A DNA stretch of 64,000 nucleotides from Dama dama (taxonomy: Eukaryota; Chordata; Mammalia; Artiodactyla; Cervidae): assembly GCF_033118175.1 (NCBI RefSeq), contig NC_083692.1, positions 15,448,001 through 15,512,000 on the forward strand, read 5' to 3'. Shown in pieces: positions 58,830-64,000 of the stretch (position 1 is the stretch's first letter; each line of letters starts with the position of its first letter). A model generated the notes under the pieces. That model was given only the letters and a program-made list of their open reading frames with translations, had not been told where the DNA came from and did not search any database. The position numbers were made by a program, and so were the translations under genes.

Positions 58830-59755
58830 ACATGGTTGCTTTGGCACTGTCATTGGTAGCAGGGCTGGCCAGGCTGGAATGCACAGACACAGTCATACTA
58901 ACTGCTAAAATCCTGAAGGTAAGAATTAAAAATGCTTCTGTTCCAGTAGGTAAATAACCATTGTCCATAATTCACCCCTGCTGTCCCAGCTGCTCCTGCT
59001 CTTCCCCTGGGATCCCAGGCTCCCCTCGCAAGTCAGCAATGAAAAGGGCAATGCCTGGCAGCTGCGTGGGGCCCCCAGGACTCTGCTCCCACTCTTCAGC
59101 CAGTGTCCAATGTGAGGGGTCAAGGTTGTGCTGTGTGGTTGCTAAAAGCATGGGCATCACCCCTGGTTGGAGACAGGTCTGCATGCTAGGATCTGCAGAC
59201 CCACAGGCACCAGGGATGGAACGGCTAACCCTGCCTCCTCCTCCCTCTCTGAGTCTCCCTCTCTCCCTCCTTCCCGTGTCAGAGGACAGCTGGGGAGCCC
59301 TGCCCTCTCGGCTGCTACAGCGTCAGGACACCTTGAGCTGCCCAGCCCTGGGAGCAGCGGGGAGGACACTGAGGTCTGGGGGAGGGCCTGGTCCCCGAGC
59401 AGGTGAGTGGACATAACCTCTGATGGTATCCAAAGACATGCAGGCCTGGACTGATGGGGGACACAACTGCAGAGTGCTTGCTACTTGGGATGTTGAAGAA
59501 CCTTCAGCCTAGGTCAGTGTTGTATACGGTCTGCATCCCCTGAACACTCACCACCAGGCAACCAGCAAGGCAGCCCCTAGATATGCTGGGGCAGGTGGGG
59601 AGGGGGTGCATGGAGCAGTAGTTCATCCTCAGCACATTCTAGAGCAGGAGCCATCCATACTCGACCGGGCAGAGACATCTGCCTTGTTCACCATCTTACT
59701 CTGGATGCTAGCGGCAGCTAAGCACATAGTAAATGATCAATAAACACTGACCGAA
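58830..59755. other. Intergenic sequence 3' of ZDHHC22
   Basis: Unique sequence; short frames on both strands but no exon I can support. Human synteny places CIPC further on, outside the window. Confidence 0.45.
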
Positions 59756-59759
59756 TATT

Positions 59760-60700
59760 TGCACCGGTCAGTGCTTATTCGCTCATTCCATACATCATCT
59801 TCCCCTGATGTGCCCAGCACTGAATCTGCACACAGTGGGACTGGAAGACAGATGAGACAGCTGTTCTCCACAGGTTCATATCCTGGGAGAGGTTCCCGGG
59901 GGTGCTCAGAGGAAAAAGAGAGAACACCCAGATGTAGGGGGCTTCCATGTGGACAAAGCCGGGGAGGGTAGATGAGGTCTCAGCAGGTGAAGGGACCCGG
60001 GGAGGGCTGCCCGGGTGGAGGGAACAGGCCTGGAGCCTTGGAGTGATCATGGAACGGTAAGCATAGGGGACATCACAGAGGGAGTTAATGCTAAGAGATG
60101 GGACCTGAGCAGAGGGGCCTTGAATGCCAAGTTAAGAAATCTAGAATGAATTTGACAGGTCATAGGGAATACTTTGGCCACCTGATGCAAAGAACTGACT
60201 CATTGGAAAAGACCCTGATGCTGGGAAAGATTGAAGGTGGGAGGAGAAGGGGATGACAGAGGATGAGATGGTTGGATGGCATCACCAACTCGATGGACAT
60301 GAGTTTGAGTAACCCTGGGAGTTGGTGATGGACAAGGAGGCCTGGAGTGCTGCAGTCCATGGGGTCACAGAGTCAGACATAACTGAGTGACTGAAGTGAA
60401 CTGACTGGGGGAACCACTGAAGGTTTGAGCAAGGGGATTACCTGATCAGATCTAGAATTCAGAAATGGAGCCTTGGTAGGTAGACTGGAAGTGGGAGGGA
60501 CCCAATAGGAGGCATTTGCTATGGTCTGAGTGTGATGTAACCAGGGTCCGGGTGGTTAGTGGCTGTAGGCTGGTAAGGAGGGGTGATGCCAAAGCCACTT
60601 CACAGACAGGGAGCATGACCAGAGAGCTACTGGGGAAAGATCTGAAGTGATCCTGAAGGTAGAAGTGGGGTGATCAGGGTGACCTCAAAGGGCAGGCCAG
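59760..60700 (+). repeat. Ancient mammalian repeat, L2-like, interrupted by BovB
   Basis: Old-repeat wording ('ttcgctcattccatacatca', 'tgaatgccaagttaagaaat', then 'tgagcaaggggattacctga' after the BovB) suggests one element split at 60160-60405. Confidence 0.4.
60160..60405 (+). mobile_element. BovB LINE 3' end
   Basis: 'atactttggccacctgatgc', 'aaaagaccctgatgctggga', 'gatgagatggttggatggca' and 'cataactgagtgactgaagt'. Confidence 0.94.
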
Positions 60701-61490
60701 CAGGAGAACTGGAGTTGAGAGAATGTGACCCTAGGTGGGGTCCTGGGTGGGGTTCAGGACCCCCTGAAGCACTTTGCTGATGTCACTGGCTGACATCATT
60801 GGCTGGCAATTGATGGTGTCACCAATAACCACCCTGAAACCCTGAGTTGGGGAAGAGGTTCAGAGCTTACTTTAACGCACAACTCTCTGACTCCCAAAAC
60901 TGGGGATCAGGAACCATCTGCCTGTGGCAATAGAGGTCACAGGTCCTCTGGCCTCCACATCCAGTGTCAGATGGAGTGATATACTGGGCTCCTCAGAGTT
61001 CAAGAACCAAAGGAGCTTTGGGAAAATGATGTACTCGAGGAGACCTAAACCACATTAACCACTATAATGAGGAGCCAGTCCTAGGTCCTAGAAGGCATCT
61101 TTCAGCCAGTCTCCTCCCCTAAGAACACAGCTGTCCCCGTCATTCCATGCAGTTGGTCCCCCAAGTTTCCTGGCTCCTCTCTGTACCCTGAGTCCACTGA
61201 CTGGCCTCACTGCTCCCCCTGCTTCTGGGCATGCTCTCAGGGATGCTTGAGAGGCAGCCTCTTCTGCTGGGGAGAAACGGGGGCTGGGCAGAAACGGGGG
61301 CTGGGCAGGGAGCAAGGATGCCTGGCTCCCATCTTATCCCAGGTGCTTCAGAGGTGAGGCAGAACCCTGGTCCTGCTCACCAGCCAAGATGAGCCTGTTG
61401 GTACGGTGGGGTTGGGAGGGGTAGCTCAGCTGTTCTTGGTGTTGGTCTCTGCCTCTGCCCTCTTCCTCTCTCTCTGGGTGGTGCAGGCCC
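60701..61490. other. Intergenic sequence
   Basis: No gene or named repeat; a 16-bp unit (gaaacgggggctgggc) is repeated twice near 61276-61307. Confidence 0.5.
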
Positions 61491-61494
61491 AGCT

Positions 61495-61890
61495 CCTCCA
61501 CTCATTCCTTAAACTTTCATTGATGCCGACTTGATGCCAGGCAAGATGCCAAGAACCAGGCAGGCGAAGATGCCTGAGACCCATTGCTTAACCTAGGGGA
61601 GTTCACCAGCAAGACGACCAGTCACAGATGGCTGTGGTTCTGAGGTATGAGAGCGTAGACGGGAGGGAGAGGGACAAGGTGCTAGGGAAGCCCGGAGGAG
61701 AGCACTCACTGGGCCATGGGTAAGCTGGAAGACTCCCCAGAGGAGGTGACACCTGGGTCACACAGGATGAATAGGAGTTGGTTGGGCAGAAAAGCAAGGC
61801 TGTGGGTGGAAGTGTGGATGGGAAGGACTATCCAGAAGGAGGGATGCCAGGTGATTTCTGGGAATTTCAAGTCTCCACGTACAATGGATG
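61495..61890 (+). repeat. Ancient mammalian repeat, L2-like
   Basis: 'ttgatgccaggcaagatgcc' and 'gaggtgacacctgggtcaca', 'ggatgaataggagttggttg' follow the same old order as at 37430. Confidence 0.5.
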
Positions 61891-62635
61891 GGATCATGAG
61901 TAGGCAATGTGAGGCCACAGCTGAAGAAGATTTTTAGTCTTGAGGGCACGTGCTCCCTGCCTCTTCCCTCTGACCACTTCTTACAAAACCTTGACTCAGC
62001 CTAAACCTTCCCTTCTCCTGGGTCCAGGCTGTCCCACTTGGGTGCCTCAGGCACAAACTGATGTCTAGATCAGCAGGGTCCTCCAGGGTGGAGTCTAAAG
62101 GCAGAGAGTCATGGTCATCGCCAAGAGTTTCAGCCCGAAGCCACTGGAGAGCTCAACTGGGACCTCTTTCTGGGCCCAAAGAGGGGCCCCCGGGAGCTCC
62201 CCCATCCCTCTTTCCTCCCCAGCCAGACTCAGCAAGTGGGGTTGGGGGGAAACTGTTTCTGCCAAGATGGCCTCTGGGAGTAGAGGAGAATTGGAAAGCT
62301 GAAAACTCTGAAATGCAGGGCAGACTGCGTGATGCACAATCTCCGGTCTTGACTGGCAAGGCCCGCATGCCCGTGTGGCGCGCCGCCCCCTGGTGGACAG
62401 CCCCACAAGCACATGCCTCTTGCATCCGCCTAGGCCTCTCCCAGCCCCACCACGGGCCACGGGGTATGAAGTCCAGCACTGGGGGATCTTCCCCGCCACT
62501 TGGCAGCTCTGCCTGCCTGCCTGCTGCGTGGGTTTGTCTCCCAACTCCACTGTAAGCCGGAAGGTGGGAGTGGAGACGATGGGCTGCCCTGCATTCCCCC
62601 ACACCTAGTGCAGACGCAGCTCTTGCAGTAATTCT
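61891..62635. other. Intergenic sequence
   Basis: GC-moderate and unique. Overlapping frames of 160-180 codons on both strands (62061-62701) show no recognised domain. Confidence 0.45.
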
Positions 62636-62639
62636 ACTG

Positions 62640-62900
62640 TGAGTGATGATGACCAACACTTCCGGAGCACTCTGTACCTGGCGGGTCCTTATCATATACA
62701 CACTCTACCCGCACTGTTTATTCCTCACAGTAATCCCTCGAGGTGTGCTTTACTATTACCTCTGTTTTCCAGATAAAGAAACAGAGGCACAGAGAGGTTA
62801 TATAATTTGCCCAAAGCCGTGTGGCAGAGCTGGGATTTGAACCCAGGCTGCCTGCTCCTGAGTTTATCCTTCTAACTCAGATGCTAGGTGGTCTTTCTAC
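62640..62900 (-). repeat. MIR
   Basis: 'taaagaaacagaggcacaga', 'aatttgcccaaagccgtgtg' and 'gctgggatttgaacccaggc': a well-preserved antisense MIR. Confidence 0.85.
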
Positions 62901-63011
62901 ATGGACTGTTGTAGATATCCAATAAATTCCCTGCGGAAAAGTAACCACGAGTCGAGTTTTTACTCATTAATTCATTGACTGATTGAGGCATCCAACACAT
63001 TTATTCAGCAC

Positions 63012-63228
63012 TAGGAGGCACTTCTTGGTGGCTGGGACAGGAAAGAATCTGCCTTTCATTCAGGAGACCCAGGTTCGATTCCTGGGTTGGGAAGGTCCCC
63101 TGGAGAAGGGAATGGCAACCCACTCCAGTGTTCTTGCCTGGAGAATCCCTGGACGGAGGAGCCTGGTGGGCCACAGTGCACGCGTCCACCAGAGTCGCAC
63201 ACGACTGAAGTGACTGAGCACGCACTAT
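63012..63228 (+). mobile_element. Bov-tA SINE
   Basis: 'gcacttcttggtggctggga', 'ggttcgattcctgggttggg', 'ggcaacccactccagtgttc' and 'cgcacacgactgaagtgact'. Confidence 0.93.
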
Positions 63229-64000
63229 GCGATAGGCCCCAGGGGGACAGAAAGAGGCCCGAAGCTCAGCCTCTGTCTGCACAAGAGCAGACAGCCAGCT
63301 GCCTAAGGGGACCGTGCTGAGGGAAACAGGCTGACTTCAGAGCCAGTGCGGTGAATCTGGTTCCTCCCAGACCGATGATGATGGCAAGTTGCCCTGGATG
63401 AAGCAGCTTCTTCCGGAGGCTGATTGTGGAGGCCTGAGGACAGTGCAGGCTGGGGACCCTCCTCCAGGGCTCAGGGACGATGCCCAGCCAGCCGGAAAGG
63501 CCTGAGCTGTCTCTGGGCTGCTGCTCTCCCAGACAGTGTTGTGGCGCCTGCAGGAGGGGACCAGAAGCTGCCAGGAGGCTGAGCCCGCATCTCTCACACT
63601 CATCCCCCTGAGACCAGAGCATGGGAGGCCTGGGCTCTGAGGAGAAAGCAGCACATGTGTCAAAGCTCACCTACAACATATGGGAAGAAAGAAGCCCCCA
63701 GAGGGCCCAGAGGACAGCCAGTGAAGCGAGATCACATGGTAACGTCCTCCCCGCGGAAGGCAGGGTTAGCCTGAAGCTCAGCAGACAGGAAGCCAGGCAC
63801 TGACCTGGAACCCTGAGCCGAGACAGCTGAGAGCTGGGGCTGGAGGCTTCCAGAAGGGATGCAGTCCTGTGTGTGGGCTCCTTCCCAGAGTCCATATCCC
63901 CAAATGCCCCTTTCTGGCCCTCTCATGATGCCCGAAATCCCCACCACCAATATCTCCTTAAAAAAAAATAGCACTCCCCCCACCACTGCCAAATTCCTCT
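63229..64000. other. Intergenic sequence to the window end
   Basis: Unique sequence with no supported gene; an A-run lies at 63960. Confidence 0.45.

Noticed and set aside
62061..62701. Overlapping frames of 164-182 codons near the right end
   Set aside because: They occur on both strands and in several frames with no domain, splice structure or known homologue that I recognise.
99..63228. tRNA genes suggested by B-box-like gggttcgatccc motifs
   Set aside because: Every instance sits in a tRNA-Glu-derived SINE head with repeat tails. None has an intact cloverleaf as a stand-alone gene.
1..64000. CRISPR arrays, phage or bacterial defence loci
   Set aside because: The regularly recurring elements are ruminant SINEs and microsatellites. 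The DNA is vertebrate nuclear sequence.

Overview
The window is nuclear DNA from a bovid ruminant such as cattle, yak, buffalo, sheep or goat. The evidence is the density of ruminant-specific retroposons: BovB (RTE) LINE pieces, Bov-A/Bov-tA SINEs, CHR-2-type tRNA-Glu SINEs and bovine-type L1 tails, on a background of old mammalian L1, MIR and LTR relics. There are no bacterial operons, CRISPR arrays or phage genes. The sequence does not let me choose the species.

One protein-coding gene is supported with confidence. It is ZDHHC22, a DHHC-type protein S-acyltransferase, on the + strand. Its coding sequence is in two exons (50665-51190 and 56131-56396), which join in phase to a 263-residue protein ending at a TAG. 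A non-coding first exon probably lies in the CpG island at about 48.4-49.9 kb, with a good splice donor at 48812/48813. The 3' UTR probably runs to a polyadenylation signal at 58800. The exon 3 acceptor is duplicated in tandem exactly 45 nt apart, so both copies keep the reading frame.

A second CpG island at about 9.5-10.3 kb lies 40 kb upstream. From human 14q24.3 gene order as I recall it (ZDHHC22 and TMEM63C divergent, about 40 kb apart), it is most likely the promoter of TMEM63C, transcribed on the minus strand and leaving the window to the left. No TMEM63C coding exon was recognised.

Layout: 1-9.5 kb is repeat-studded sequence, probably TMEM63C first intron. 9.5-10.3 kb is the CpG island. 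10.3-18 kb is intergenic with SINEs and a 1.4-kb BovB. 18.5-29.2 kb is a LINE graveyard with nested insertions, including a solo endogenous-retrovirus LTR inside a SINE. 29-48 kb is gene-poor with scattered MIRs and microsatellites. 48.4-58.8 kb is ZDHHC22. 58.8-64 kb is the 3' flank, where human synteny would place CIPC beyond the window. I found no new multi-gene system. The points most worth following are the duplicated splice acceptor, a start-stop uORF just before the ZDHHC22 start, the solo LTR, and repeated internal tandem duplications inside SINEs.
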